A DNA stretch of 64,000 bases from Paralvinella palmiformis (GCA_025642065.1 JAODUP010000547.1:428001-492000); one strand, 5' to 3'; positions 50,931 to 63,010 are shown, counted from the first letter of the stretch. Notes: generated by a model from the sequence alone, not told the origin. A program made the numbers and translations.

Positions 50931-51858
50931 CGCTTATTGTATAATAGTACTAATTTCTCTACCTCTAACATGTTAACGCAAACATAAACATTGTTAATAT
51001 TCAATGTATATTCTTTGTTCTCAGCTGGGCAGGCCTATATTACATGGTCTATATTATTGAGGTGTAGACTTTAAATGATCTTATGATTTGTTTAGTTAAT
51101 ATATGATAAACGGACATGATGAATATATGGTGAATTGTGTTATTGTTGCGTTATAATAGCTGTATATATCATTATATGTATATATCCAAATAAATAAAAA
51201 TTTATGGGCTATGATAAACTGATATGGTAAAAGTATGTTTGTATGCATTTACCTCATATATACCTAATTGTTTTCATTTTAAAAAAACGCCTTCCACACA
51301 CAAAACTGTGAAATAACCTAAACCACGTTCAATTATTTTCTGATCAGCTGTCAAGTTGATCGCAATTTAGTGACTGGGCTGTGAAATCACTTAATTCTTT
51401 ATTTACAGTTTCAGAGCTTCGTTTTTTTCGATATCATGTGTGCACAATTACAGTGTTAATTAATAAAAGAGTATGTGATCATGTAACACATAGTACTAGT
51501 ATTGGCAATTCATTTCAACCATGCAGACACATGTACACGATCACTTGTGGACAACCAGAGAGCTTTTGTTTATCTGAGAAATACCTCCGGTCGCTGGAGG
51601 CGCCACTGGTTCAAAATTCAACATGGCGCGGCAAGAATAACGCCTCTCTATATTTAAGTTCTCTGGTTATGTTAATGAATAAGGCATTCAGTTTGGCTAG
51701 CGCACAGGGCGACCAAAACACACGCTACTCCACTGAAATAATATACCTCATCCGCACATGTGGAAGCACTCTCGCCGTTTACTTATATTTGCGGCGAGGC
51801 GGCGTAGAAAATCAGCGAGGCGGGCCGCCTCGGTCGTTATATAGCAGGGGATACTCCC

Positions 51859-51920
<62 letters not shown>

Positions 51921-52839
51921 ATTTTTGTGAGTCTTTCTTCATATATCACTACAATGCTTAATGTGTTATTATTGTTTTGCAAATAAATAAAATAAATTGT
52001 CATAAAGTTGTTTGCTTTTATTTTAACAACAATAATAGAGCGATCCAGTTAAATGCGTTGCATCGGTTACCAACTGCGGTCTCGGGTTAGAAACAGGGGA
52101 TGGCAACTTTTCACTAACACTAACTACTGAAAATATTTCAGTAAATTATTTCATATCACACGGTGACTGAGACTAGTATTTCAGCTGAACGAGTGTGTCT
52201 TTCTAAAGGATTTAACACAATATTTATCAGAATATAACCTAATATAGTGAAACCAAAGATATAGTATCTAATTATCACTTAATATTAAAAGATAATGATC
52301 CAGTTGTAGCCGAAAACCAGCAGTATGATGTTCAAATATATTCAAGGAAGATGACAAATTTGGCTTATTGTCGGTATCCAGTCATTTATATATATATATG
52401 TTGGCCAACAGCATACAAGTGATGTTTAACGCCATGTGGCTGTGGTATGACCTCAAGAGGACGTGTGTTAATACATTTTGAAAATGAGAACACAAGAAAC
52501 TGAACCCCGTGGTATACCTGATCACAGTCACTGAATATCAGACGAAATACCATGAACAGACAATCGTAACATATATTTCAAGAGTAACGGGTAATAGTAG
52601 CATACCTTGATTAATTGACGTCATATTATTTTTGTATCCGTACCAAGGCTGTTTCAGAGCTATGGCCACTTTTCATTGTAGACTCTAGTAATTCTTTAAC
52701 TTTATTATCGAATATATATTTATTTCAGCGGAAAGCAACTGCCCCGTCTATATAGTTTGACATAACTCTTAGTTTTTAAACAGGTCTGTAATCATTTAGA
52801 ACATTATTGTCTGCTATCCAGTATTTGTATGGCGATGAA
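50931..52839. other. Intergenic, no gene recognised
   Basis: AT-rich sequence with an (AT)n tract at about 51861-51915 and the THAP-element fragment listed separately. ORFs overlapping the (AT)n tract are artefacts. Confidence 0.5.
51575..51665 (-). repeat. Fragment of the THAP/P-like element 5' region
   Basis: The plus strand reads tacctccggtcgctggaggc, then ttcaaaattcaacatggcgc. This aligns with tacctccggtcgctagagcc and gaattcaaaatggcgtccca at about 62527-62578 of the 61-kb element, in the same orientation. Only this short piece is recognisable. Confidence 0.5.
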
Positions 52840-53560
52840 ATGATTCCATCGCGGACATGTAGGACTCTTCTACAAACATACGCCCCGCGATCAAGGTGTT
52901 TTTAATTTGAACTTTGCTGACCTTGAACAAATTAGTGCTCGTGCACAGCCGCTCACAATACATTCTTTCTCGCTGCAGTCTGTATATCTTTACCGTACCA
53001 TGGAAGTAGTGGTATTTTTGGCATTTGCTTCATTCTTATGGTTGGATGCTCATCCATAACGTCCCCCCCCCCTGTTTCCATACTATAGAGATCACCACAT
53101 GTCCAATAACGTTTTGTGGCTAATATACCAGACATTATGCCTCCAAATGAGCAGGAAAGGCATCCTCGTCGATTGACTTATATTTGATCAAATAACTACA
53201 CATAAATATAATGTTTCCGCTACAGGACATATTTCTCAGTTGAGAGTAATCAGTAGATACTACCTATATCAACACTTATCACCTCAGACAGAAACGTCTT
53301 TGCGACAGTGGCAAACTCGCAAATGAGTTGTACAGTTCAAAGAATCGCGAAGGAGAATGGCTGCCTTTTCTTTTGTGAATCCGAGCTGCGCGATGGAGTG
53401 AATATTCAGCTGAAGTTACATCGCCAACAATCTTCTAATCTAAAACATTACGAGTAAGCCGAGTCTCTGTTATGAGAAGAACGTGGAGATCCACATCATT
53501 AACAGTATCAGCTACTTCATCAGATTTACTACAGATCGATGGACAATTTATTAGGCTAAG
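52840..53560 (-). pseudogene. LINE fragment: endonuclease start and linker
   Basis: On the minus strand, from about 53550, frames read NCPSICSKSDEVADTVNDVD and LHVLLITETRLT, the N-terminal EN motif (N..S+..K.......D.+.+TET.L). At about 53135-52950 they read MDEHPTIRMKQMPKIPLLPW and YGKDIQTA, the EN-RT linker, similar to the fragment at 45812-46880. Stops and frameshifts throughout. Confidence 0.65.
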
Positions 53561-54063
53561 ATTTACATTATCTACATGTACAGCTGTATCATTAAATGGC
53601 GTTATTGACCCAGTAACTAAATTACACGGTTATTGATCTGATTTGGAGGCTTTCCACTACGTAGACGCATCGCTAAACAGATGGCATTACCGCTAAAGGA
53701 TCGTAAGTCAACTATCTGAGTTCACGAAGGAGAAAAAAGTACAGGGAAAGGAATTCTGGTGGTCACGCAACAATAATGCCAAAAAAGTCTCAAACATACG
53801 TTACCAAAAACCCGGTTTTCAGCGTAATCACCGGAGTAAACGATAATAGATTAAAAACAAAATAATCAAATATAGTCAGTTTATGCTGACAGAAAATAAG
53901 CGTATATTATATAACATGTAATATACGCCAGTTTTACTAGTGTAACCTATCTTAAATATCCGATAAATATTTTACGGTGCGAGAGCCGGTTCTACTTACC
54001 TCACCATGGAATTTACAATTTATCAGACCGATCGAAGGGTTTAACTACATATCAGTTTTCAGT

Positions 54064-54262
54064 TTATATACCTTTTTGTGTGGTCATAACTTTGCAGTTT
54101 GGGCACCAACAGTGTCTAGAGTTATCACACAACGGCAACACGGAACCTCCAAGAAAACAGCCCAAGAAAACACGACAGGCAAAAGGTACATTCGTATATG
54201 GGTTGTCTTGCCGATTAGGACACTTCCAGGATGGATATGTTCCATGCCACTGAGAAAAACGA
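54064..54262 (-). CDS. Possible terminal exon with a LITAF-like zinc-binding end
   Basis: On the minus strand a good acceptor (cgtttttctcag) is followed by a frame reading QWHGTYPSWKCPNRQDN, then VPFACRVFLGCFLGGSVLPL, then HCWCPNCKVMTTQKGI and a TAA. The arrangement of a Cys site, a short hydrophobic segment of about 20 residues, then H-x-C-P-x-C resembles the C-terminal part of LITAF-like membrane-inserted zinc domains. The first CPxC is imperfect (WKCPNRQD). No upstream exon was identified. It could equally be a chance frame or part of a transposon. Confidence 0.3.
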
Positions 54263-54339
54263 ATGAAGCATTTGATGGGGGAGCTGAACACCAAGACACC
54301 CGGCACGGAGATTGCATCCAGAGTTATTTTTGACACTGT

Positions 54340-55004
54340 TTAGGATCATATTACATTGTTAAAAATAAGAATCCCTTTTAGGCTGTATGTCATATCCAGG
54401 ATATATTTCAAAAAGTGTTGTTCAGTAGTTATTTATTGGTAGTAGGAATTAAATACAAAGTTGTCTCATTTTTTTGGTTGATGTACGAAAATGAAGGGGA
54501 AAAAGGTTTTCTATAACAAAAAATATATTACTGGTTTTCAATTAACCGAAATATATCCACTTATGAATTCTAAACTTTCTCTAACCACAACCTGTTTTAT
54601 CTCCGGGTCAAACGACTTTAAGCCGAATAACCTGCGTTATGACACAACATAGTTGGTATACGTTCCAGTGACCTCGTTATGATAAACACAGCGCAACGGA
54701 GAGTGCTTTCCTCGTTTTGGCCACAGCACGAACCACGAGTCGGCTGAGTGCGTAGAAGTTAGCGTAGACACGGGCTACTGACAGCCGGCACTATTTTCAC
54801 TAGAAACCTGCGTTTTGTGGTAGACTAGTACGGAAATGATATGATGTTGGCATCGCCTGGGTAGTTATTCACATGACGGGGTGCTCAATTATCGACTGGG
54901 TAGTTATCATCGAAGAGAGCGCGCATTTGGTAAACCCTTAGAGTGCATACAAATGGGAAAAAAAGACATCACTGAAAACCGGAAAATCTAATGTGCTAGC
55001 CAAG
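54340..55004. other. Upstream region of the LicD-like gene
   Basis: No coding signal. It presumably holds the promoter and 5' UTR of the gene at 55005. No TATA box is obvious near the start. Confidence 0.4.
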
Positions 55005-56060
55005 ATGGGATTATGGCAACGTGTCACCTTCATCAAGTCTAGCAAATCGTTGATATTCACGACTGTCTTTTTTCTTTTTCTCTACGTCATCGTGATGTTT
55101 GTGCCCAAAGCATCCATATTAGGAAGTAACACTACGCCTGGCTTACAAAACGTTACAAAACTGTACGGCCCTGTATACATTGAACAAATGATAAATTCGT
55201 GTAAGTGTTATTCTTCCAAGGATCAAAAGTTGTTGCCGAAAATGTTAAAGACCGGACCTTCTTCCCGAATATGGGATGGACTTCACATTGATCAACTGAA
55301 GTCTCTACGAGGTGATTTAAAAGGAGGAAATAGAAAACGTAGAACGGGTATGACGAAAGTGGGAACGGCTTATCATCCTGCTATAAACGCCACCTATCGT
55401 CGAATGATGAAGGATCTGATCGTTGCGTTTAATGACGTCGCCAAAGAACAAAACCTGATTTACTTCTTGTATGGTGGCACGTTGATTGGTTCTTATCGCC
55501 ATCACGGCATGATACCGTGGGATGATGATGTAGACGTTGCTGTATATGATAAGCAGAAATCTATTCTTAAGGCGGCCTTCTCAAGTTTGCCTAAGACTTT
55601 CAAAGGAGTCGTTGCTCAGTATAGATGGAAGCTGACTTTTAGACATTTACCTCCCACACGTAAAGGTAAATCTTGGTCGTATCCCTTCCTTGATATATCA
55701 TTTTTCGGTGTATCATCAGACGTTGTCTACGATACCGACAGAGGTTGGAATAATCGTGGTTTTCGCTTTAAAACTGGTGACGTGTTTCCTCTAGTCGAGC
55801 GGCCATTTTGGGACTTGTGGCTTCCCGCTCCGAGGAGAACGGGTGTCGTTCTTAACACTACTTATAACATTGAAACTTGTGTCTCATTATCATATTCACA
55901 TAGAGAGGAGAAGTTCTTAGATAGATCATTCGTCTTACCTTGTGATAAGATAAAGGATTACTATCCTGTAGTAGAACGAAGGACGGTAAATAATACTGTA
56001 GAGTTCGAACAATTGAAATTCAATAATAGCGTTTTACACACACTAATAGTGAATAATTTG

Positions 56061-56125
<65 letters not shown>

Positions 56126-56153
56126 TTATGTAAGTTTTTTTTATACAAAATAG
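55005..56153 (+). CDS. LicD/fukutin-type membrane protein, 382 aa, single exon
   Basis: The first ATG in frame is at 55005 (a GTG-initiated extension at 54993 has no support). Residues ~16-34 (LIFTTVFFLFLYVIVMFV) form one N-terminal membrane anchor after a short cytosolic tail, a type II topology usual for Golgi enzymes. The core is a LicD-family nucleotidyltransferase-fold domain: FLYGGTLIGSYRHHGMIPWD followed by DDVDVAVYD at about residues 154-182, with the Y/W-GG(T)-L-G..R.....WDDD.D signature and catalytic-type acidic residues intact. Relatives (LicD, fukutin, FKRP) transfer phosphocholine or ribitol-phosphate groups to glycans; the substrate here is unknown. Asn-X-Ser/Thr sites occur in the luminal part. 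The reading frame ends in an (AT)n tract giving about 13 IY pairs and then IIIYVSFFYTK, so the last ~30 residues are repeat-encoded. Confidence 0.85.
56062..56121. repeat. (AT)n microsatellite at the 3' end of the LicD-like ORF
   Basis: About 56 bp of AT lie inside the open frame and are translated as IYIYIY before the TAA-type stop at 56151. Confidence 0.98.
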
Positions 56154-56358
56154 TCTCATTGTTGACAAAATGGGTATGGTTAGGGCCTCATGACTTTAAA
56201 AACAGTTAAGAAATCAAACAGATACTAATCTACTTATAACTGATGTAGGATGATTCCTTTTATGCACAACGTTTACTAGACTCTTAACTTACACATTAAT
56301 TTTGTTTCGTGCTTCTGTTTGTCCAATCTTTACCTGTATGAAGTTGTATTATATAGTA

Positions 56359-56359
<1 letters not shown>

Positions 56360-56439
<80 letters not shown>

Positions 56440-56447
56440 GTGTGTGG
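56360..56447. repeat. (TA)n-(TG)n microsatellite flanking the pogo-like element
   Basis: About 36 bp of TA then about 50 bp of TG, ending where the element's left end begins. Confidence 0.97.
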
Positions 56448-56449
56448 TG

Positions 56450-57310
56450 AATCCACCAACTCGACCACCTCTGTAAATGGACCACTTTTTCATAGTTTTA
56501 AATTAGAGCCATGCTTTAATATTACAATTTTTCTTCTATAACTCGACCACCTCCCAACTCCGTACTTCGACCTTTGACCTCCGTCTAATGCCCACATTTA
56601 TCATCCCGTATGTCGACCGAGGTCAACTTGTCGCTTTGTTTATCTTCATTAACGGATTGGATAAATTAATTTGCTGTTTGTCATCCGACTGCTGGCCAAT
56701 CAGGATCGTTTTGGATCTGGAGTTAAAACGACGGGCGTCACAAAAAAGTCATGCACGATTGCTGGCTGCGGGACTAGTTCGGGATTAACCGTGTAAAGCC
56801 AACGCGAGTTAATCTGAAATTCCTGTTTATGGGATTTATATTTGCGGCAACATCTGAAACGGAGTTTCAACACATTTTCCTTTCGTGTTCATAGAACAAA
56901 TAAACTGACAAAGAAACTATGTCTGACGAACACGACCAACCATGGTCAGCTGATAAAGCAACCTGCTCGATGCAAGCCATGGAAACAGCCAAAGGCAATT
57001 TGCCGCAAACGTTTACGTCGTCAAAACCACGGCGCAAACCATTCTGAAAGAGATATCATCTCATGGCCTTTGGTGATGGTTATGATGATAAGGACATTTC
57101 CAACATGGATGAAAGTGGAATATTCTTCCGGGCACTGCCTGATAAGTCATTATCAATCAAAGACGAACAGTTTACTGCTGGCAAACGTTCCCTAGGGAAT
57201 GATTACTGTTTCATTGTGTTGTGTGTGAAAGTGTTTGGTGTTTTTCATCGCCCACTTGTCATTTGCAAATTTGCGGAGTCACTGTTGTCGTAACATTGAT
57301 ATTGTAGCTG

Positions 57311-57391
<81 letters not shown>

Positions 57392-57476
57392 CAATTTGTT
57401 GCTACGATAAATTTCGTTAAATGACTCCTAACTTAGACACTTGATCATTCTTGGTGGTTCATTTACAGAGGTTTTA

Positions 57477-57480
<4 letters not shown>
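56450..57480 (+). mobile_element. pogo/Tigger-like DNA transposon remnant with TIRs
   Basis: acctctgtaaatggaccac at 56467-56485 and its inverse gtggttcatttacagaggt at 57454-57472 match at 18 of 19 positions. The right end is cagtaaaacctctg (inverse) directly against a TA repeat, consistent with TA targeting. Inside, at 57063-57290, a frame reads DISNMDESGIFFRALPDKSL, then RPLVICKFAES. NMDESG carries the first catalytic Asp of the pogo/Tigger DDE transposase; the later D and D/E parts are missing. An earlier frame (MSDEHDQPWSADKATCSMQA) may be the DNA-binding region. A (TA)n tract (57314-57378) has grown inside it. Confidence 0.75.
57310..57400. repeat. (TA)n-(TG)n microsatellite inside the pogo-like element
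   Basis: About 65 bp of TA followed by TG. Confidence 0.97.

Positions 57481-57525
<45 letters not shown>
57479..57525. repeat. (TA)n microsatellite at the right end of the pogo-like element
   Basis: About 46 bp of TA directly adjoining the TIR end. Confidence 0.97.
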
Positions 57526-57527
<2 letters not shown>

Positions 57528-58015
57528 CAGTTTTTCGTCAAAATCGCTACACCTAAATAATGTCATGGTGTACATACTTACCAATATTTCACGATACTCT
57601 CTCTCTCTCTCTCTCTCTCTTACACACAACTAAGAAAGCAATGCGCTTGATTAAAACGAAGATAATAATCGGAAAGTAAACTATGACAGTTTCCATAGCG
57701 TTTCTCCTTTAAGTAGAAAAGGTCAAACTAGATGTCGTAATATCAACGGAAGTAAAATGTTTGTACTATTTATCTAATCGGATCAATATCCCGTACAATA
57801 CTGGATCAATAGACTTGGCCGATTTCTTTGGATATTTTCAATTAATATCGTTTAGGTGTTTGGCCTTGGTCATCCGGCATTTATATTACTGTAGCAGACG
57901 ATCATAAGGGATTACGGGTAATCCTGAATCGGGAAAGAAACACCTGGACCAGTCCTATGTATATCTAGATAGTGTAGCGCACTTTCGGAATAGACCAGTC
58001 GAGAACAACTTAGCT
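57526..58015. other. Intergenic, nothing recognised
   Basis: A short (CT)n tract at about 57598-57620. No coding or mobile-element signal. Confidence 0.5.
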
Positions 58016-58290
58016 GTATCGTAGCAGTCAGGCGATGGTGTACCTGTCAGAAACAATGTCAAGAAATGAGTCTGCAATTCTGAATATAACGGCTTTGTTA
58101 GCTTGTTGGAATGTTAAAAAAAACCTGAGAATTTGCCCGTGGCGGTTTTCAGTCAGAGTGATGACGCAGAGAACGGGCTGTATCGTAGCAGTCAGGCGAT
58201 GGTGTACCTGTCAGAAACAGTGTCAAGAAATGGGTCTGCGGTTCTGAATATAAGGGCTTTGTTAGCTTGTTTGAATGTTGATAATGCAGA
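58016..58290. repeat. Direct tandem duplication, ~164-bp unit
   Basis: gtatcgtagcagtcaggcga and the following ~100 bp at 58016 recur at 58180, and agagaacgggctg/agagaacgggctc closes each copy. The second copy lacks about 55 bp in its middle. ORFs here are short and contain both copies of the repeated peptide (MVYLSET.SRN). Confidence 0.85.
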
Positions 58291-58796
58291 GAACGGGCTC
58301 ACTCGGCGGTTCTGGTTCAGGCTCTCACAACTGGGGCCACGTCAGGGGCGTGGAGTATGTCGAGGGTTGTTGGGAGGGTTTTCCAGAACTACGCAGCTTA
58401 TACTCTGCCGAAAGGGGACTAAGTTCTTAGCCTTCGTGTAATTGGAGCGCTCACATACTTCTTTATTGAAGAAACATATCTTAGCACACGTACAATGATA
58501 TTTCCACATGAAGATTATGATGTTGACGAGCACAATACAACACTGATATTGACACTGTGTATACTTATCTTCATATAAACCGCTTCTAGTTAAGTGCTAT
58601 ACATTTGTTTGTATTAAATTTCTAACAACTAGCTGTCACTTTTAATCTTTATATTGTCTTAGTGATGTAATGTTTACTAATAAACGATGGCATCAAGTTT
58701 ATGTTGAATAAATCTGGTTTGAGTTAATACATTAGTCATTAGTTAGGGTTTATGTCGAATATACTCTTCAAATCTTGATAGTTCTGTTTCGGTTCG

Positions 58797-58828
<32 letters not shown>

Positions 58829-59444
58829 CAATCTATAAGTGTGTCCATTCGGAAATTCTCTATCTACAGCATCAGACCTGGACGCATGGATTCATACAAA
58901 TGTCTGCGTGTATGTACACATAAGAGTGCCCAGAAATACGTTCTCTATTTTTGAAAAAAATACGCCAGCCTTGTTTTGATCTTCTGGAATAATTAGAGTT
59001 GTAAATATCAGACTGTACTTGGTTACAACTGGACGCCATTGCCCAACAAGGCCGCAGTTTTTCTTCGCTGCCATTCATCGTGGATGAAATATTACCAACA
59101 TATATTAACACCTAGAAATATGTGTCTCTTTTTTTGGTTTTTACCCAGTGCCATTTAATCATTTAGATTCTAATTCGACAATTTACGATTGGGTTGGATG
59201 AAGTTAACTAGTTATTTTAGGCCTAGCCGAATAAAACACGTGTATAGAATGTTTTTATCGAAATATCGGCAATTTATACAAAGAGTTTTATTGATGTGAT
59301 TATTCTAAATAATCCAGGATATATTCTAGTTTCAATTTCATTTGATTTGTACAAGTTTGATAAAGGGGTACCGATGTATCCCGTAAAGAGTTGGTGGCTG
59401 TTTAGTGATGTATTTAAGAGAGATTAGTACCAACCATCTCATTT

Positions 59445-59512
<68 letters not shown>
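58291..59512. other. Intergenic, nothing recognised
   Basis: AT-rich with (TA)n tracts at about 58799-58827 and 59447-59515. ORFs are short and without domains. Confidence 0.5.
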
Positions 59513-59519
<7 letters not shown>

Positions 59520-59632
59520 ATGATTGGTATTTTACGGCCACTTTTGTGCACATGGTAGGCTAAATGGGCCGAGCGTCCTCCAAAGGTAATGAAGCGAAGT
59601 CAAAGATGAAACATCCTTCAGATATGCCACGC
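59513..59632 (-). repeat. tRNA-derived SINE, copy 5 (3' part)
   Basis: It has the same body (ttttacggccacttttgtgc, taaatgggccgagcgtcctc, aatgaagcgaagtcaaagat) with a gatgatgat tail adjoining a (TA)n tract. The tRNA-like head is missing. Confidence 0.85.
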
Positions 59633-60364
59633 TGTCCCGACTTCCGGGGAGGCCAATCTCTGGCATTCCACCTACCATACAGGTATAGGTACAGGTAGAA
59701 ATAAACACATCACTTTTCCGAAACCGATATCAACCCGACATGTACCAATACATTCGGCAGTTTTATCGTGAAAAATCTTAAAACATCGAAAAGGTATGTT
59801 AGAAAGGCAGTTAAACAAGATAATATATGGATTTTACCATTCTATGTGACACGGACTGGGCGTCATCTGTTGCGACGAGTCGTGATAAATGGCGTTGGCA
59901 GACATCCACCTGTGTGTGTGTGTGTGTGTGTGATTAATTCAGTGCCCACTCTTTGTTTTAACCGGCATGGAAACATACCAGTACAAATGCGAATTATGTC
60001 TGAATTTGTATTTTTATTCGGCCCCTTGCTAAACCGTCTCTGACAGCCCCCTAATGGCACATGGTTCGACAGCCTGGTGTATCAACAACAATGAAAACGC
60101 GTTGAAATAATCCGCCAGTTACTCCCAAATATCAAACCTTTGTTGGGCTTGACTATTGTTTTTGGATGGAATACCATTTAAACTAATAGAAAATGCACTT
60201 CCCGTTACATTATAAGTGCATGTCATTGATGTTAACATGCGACTTATAATTGTAAACAAACACGGTTGTCAGCCATCGGTGGGATCTCTTGTGTATACTT
60301 TCCATTATAAACAAGGCCGTGGGTATATTCTTAGTAAAACTCCCGTTTTCAGACTCATGTTTCT

Positions 60365-60416
<52 letters not shown>

Positions 60417-60860
60417 AGCCAGTCTGGTAAGGAAAAGATAGATATCTGCCTATATATAGTCCGTACTATATCTAAATCGTAGGATTTGTATGTTGTTTAC
60501 CCAAGTCTCTCGTTGACCAACTTCACTGGATAGTGCGAAAATGGTGCTGCACCTAGCGAATAGTTGGAAACCTACCTTAACCGGCAACTGATACATTAAA
60601 TGGTGATTATAGATAATTAATTTTCACTTTATTTAATTTATTTCAACAAGAAAATATTTGATAAATAGAAATGTACTTCTGGTGATGTAATATAATAAAA
60701 ATTACAAATACATTGCAATAGAGAGAAAATCAGTGATCTAACACATTATCATCAACATCATCATCATAATCATCATATCATAGATGACGTGAACAGTTTT
60801 CAGTTTATCTAGAACTATACCTATTTGTAATGATTTATTAATTTATTAGTGATTTATTAA
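59633..60860. other. Intergenic, nothing recognised
   Basis: A (TG)n tract near 59912-59932 and an (AT)n tract at about 60367-60414. No gene or mobile-element ends identified. Confidence 0.45.
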
Positions 60861-63010
60861 TTAATTATGGATGTAATTGTTGTTTTCATTAACTTTGTCG
60901 ATATTTCATCCAGTCCAGAACTTGCTCGCTTGCTTGTAGTTCGGTGAGTATCCCCAGGCTGTCGCTTTTTTTGGCACAGCCCATTGACCTAAAATAAAAC
61001 TAGACCGAACAGTTAGTGGTGTTTGAATGGGCCGCCATGACTAAACATGACCGACTTCTGGTAGGTGAAACAGCAGCGTTGAAGCGGCTGCGCTTCGAGT
61101 TTTGAACCTACATATACGGACATTTATTGTGATGTGTGCATTATAATTTTGTGTGTGCAGGCAATCTGTATTATTACTCTCCTATTGTACCACGGGTTCA
61201 TCTATAGCTACAATCAGTCATTTGTTATCAAATGGACAGAATAACCCAAATTGCTTCCAGCTTTAAACAACCACTACTACACAAATATGACATTTAGTCT
61301 AGATCAGTGAACTGTTAGACAGACTATACCCAGAGGTGTAATAGACACATGCATTGACTACTGTAACAGATAACACCAGTAAATATGTAACCAAGAGATT
61401 GGCCTCTTTACATGGTATCTCATCATCATAGAACTTCAAGGAATGAAACAGAACAATACCTTGTAAAATAATGACTTGAACCAAGTGCATACACAATGTG
61501 TAAACACATATTTTCCTTTTTTTCAAGTTGGTTATTTGATTTGATATGCATTTAAGTTATGAAGAGAAATATACCAAGTAAACCACATGAGCTGAACATT
61601 CAAGTATTAATTCAGGTGCTGGTAATCCTTTTTTTGGTATTAAGATATGAAATGGGCTGACAAAATTTCATGGGTTTGATGCATTGTTTCTTATTTAATT
61701 AATTTTATAATACCAATTTTCACCATTAATATTTATAAATATTAATTACCATTTCAGTGGATGCATGCGGTGGATTTGGTACATCAAAAATAGTTGGAAT
61801 AGCATTCTAGATAAGTTGTCTGGCTCATGAATTCCGTTTCAGTGAAATGCATATCATACATTCTACAATTAGTATTCAAGTAATTTAAATCTTTCCTCAT
61901 CATATATCTGAACGACAACAATTAATAACCCATCTTTTACTTCTGTCAATAGAAAAAATAACAAAATTAATGTTTCTACCAATTGCTTACGTTTAAAAAT
62001 AAATATGGATGCAGGTGATCATGTAAATACTCAGCTACTTATAATTAGGGAATTAGGAAAAAATTATCTGATTATAGTAATGCAATTTTAGAAGTCCAAT
62101 TATATTATTAACAATAATAAAGCAAAATATACCTCCCGCCCATAACATCTTCAGTGGCTCCAGTACATGTAACTGTAAGCTTATGTATATCTTATATACC
62201 CATTTTGTGATTAATAATTTGATATTGTTCAATAAAATTTAATCAGATGTTGTCTGAAACAAATATATATCTAGATAGATCCTGGTTGGGCCAACTGCTT
62301 GGGTCATGTCAAGTAGGGGCGTGTCTACTTCAAATTGTTACGCTTATTTTTTAAATATCCTTTATTTAAAAAAAAGCAGATCATATAAAAAATTTACACT
62401 AGCTTTCATTTCCTTTCGGGGATGTCTTTATTTGTGCATACTTTTTCTGTTACTGCAGCCGAAAGCGGCGCAGAATGAACCAGTGCCATTAAGCGCCATG
62501 TTAACCAAGGGAGCCGTCCGTGACAACCTACCTCCGGTCGCTAGAGCCCTGGCGCTCCATGAATTCAAAATGGCGTCCCATGTTAAAACGCGAAGTAACA
62601 CGTCTTGTTATATATAGTCTTTGTTGCCATCAAATCGGCGGCCGTGTTCGGTGTAGTTTTCTTTTAGGTCAGTGGCACAGCCTCTATGGTGGAGTTTTTC
62701 TCCGTAGATTTTCTATATTTGAAAATGACTTCCTGTCCCGGACGTACCTGTGCTGAACTTTTACAAAAGATTTACTGCGTGTTGTTTGGCTTTTGCCAGA
62801 TGTATGGGTCTTTTTTAATAAGGGAATTATTATGTGTGGCGTGGCTGTGACTTTGTGTATTATGATGGCTGCTTTTTCTGTGTCGGTTAGGTTGTGTTGT
62901 GCCGGAGTTAAGAGTTGTTTAAGAGGTTGTCGGCAGGCGGGGAAGGCGGGACAATTAATTAGATAGTTGACGGGGTCAACGTTTTGGTTACAATGGCCCA
63001 GAACTAGATT
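60861..63010 (-). pseudogene. LINE 3' end split by a P-like transposon
   Basis: On the minus strand, from about 63005, a frame reads LGHCNQNVDPVNYLINCPAF, then PACRQPLKQLLTP and LTDTEKAAIIIHKV. This is the zinc-knuckle/C-terminal region of LINE ORF2 products with an RNase H end (GHC....D....L+.CP.+...R..L). It runs to STIEAV at the gcacagcc site and resumes on the other side of the transposon as PKKATAWGYSPNYKQASKFW and a stop near 60915. The two halves join in frame if the element and one target duplication are removed. Confidence 0.55.
60982..62674 (-). mobile_element. P-like (THAP) DNA transposon with 30-bp TIRs and 8-bp TSD
   Basis: The left end starts cattgacctaaaataaaact and the right end (inverse) cactgacctaaaagaaaact; about 27 of 30 terminal bases match. 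gcacagcc stands immediately outside both ends (60974-60981 and 62675-62682), an exact 8-bp target duplication as known for P elements. Coding remnants run on the minus strand: FCAAFGCSNRK (THAP start, near 62470) and YDMHFTETEFMSQT (THAP end, near 61850). After that comes the frame with CVYTLCMHLVQVIILQGIVL. The catalytic part of a P transposase is missing, so it is an internally deleted copy. About 1.43 kb of it is the inverse of 49260-50930. Confidence 0.85.
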
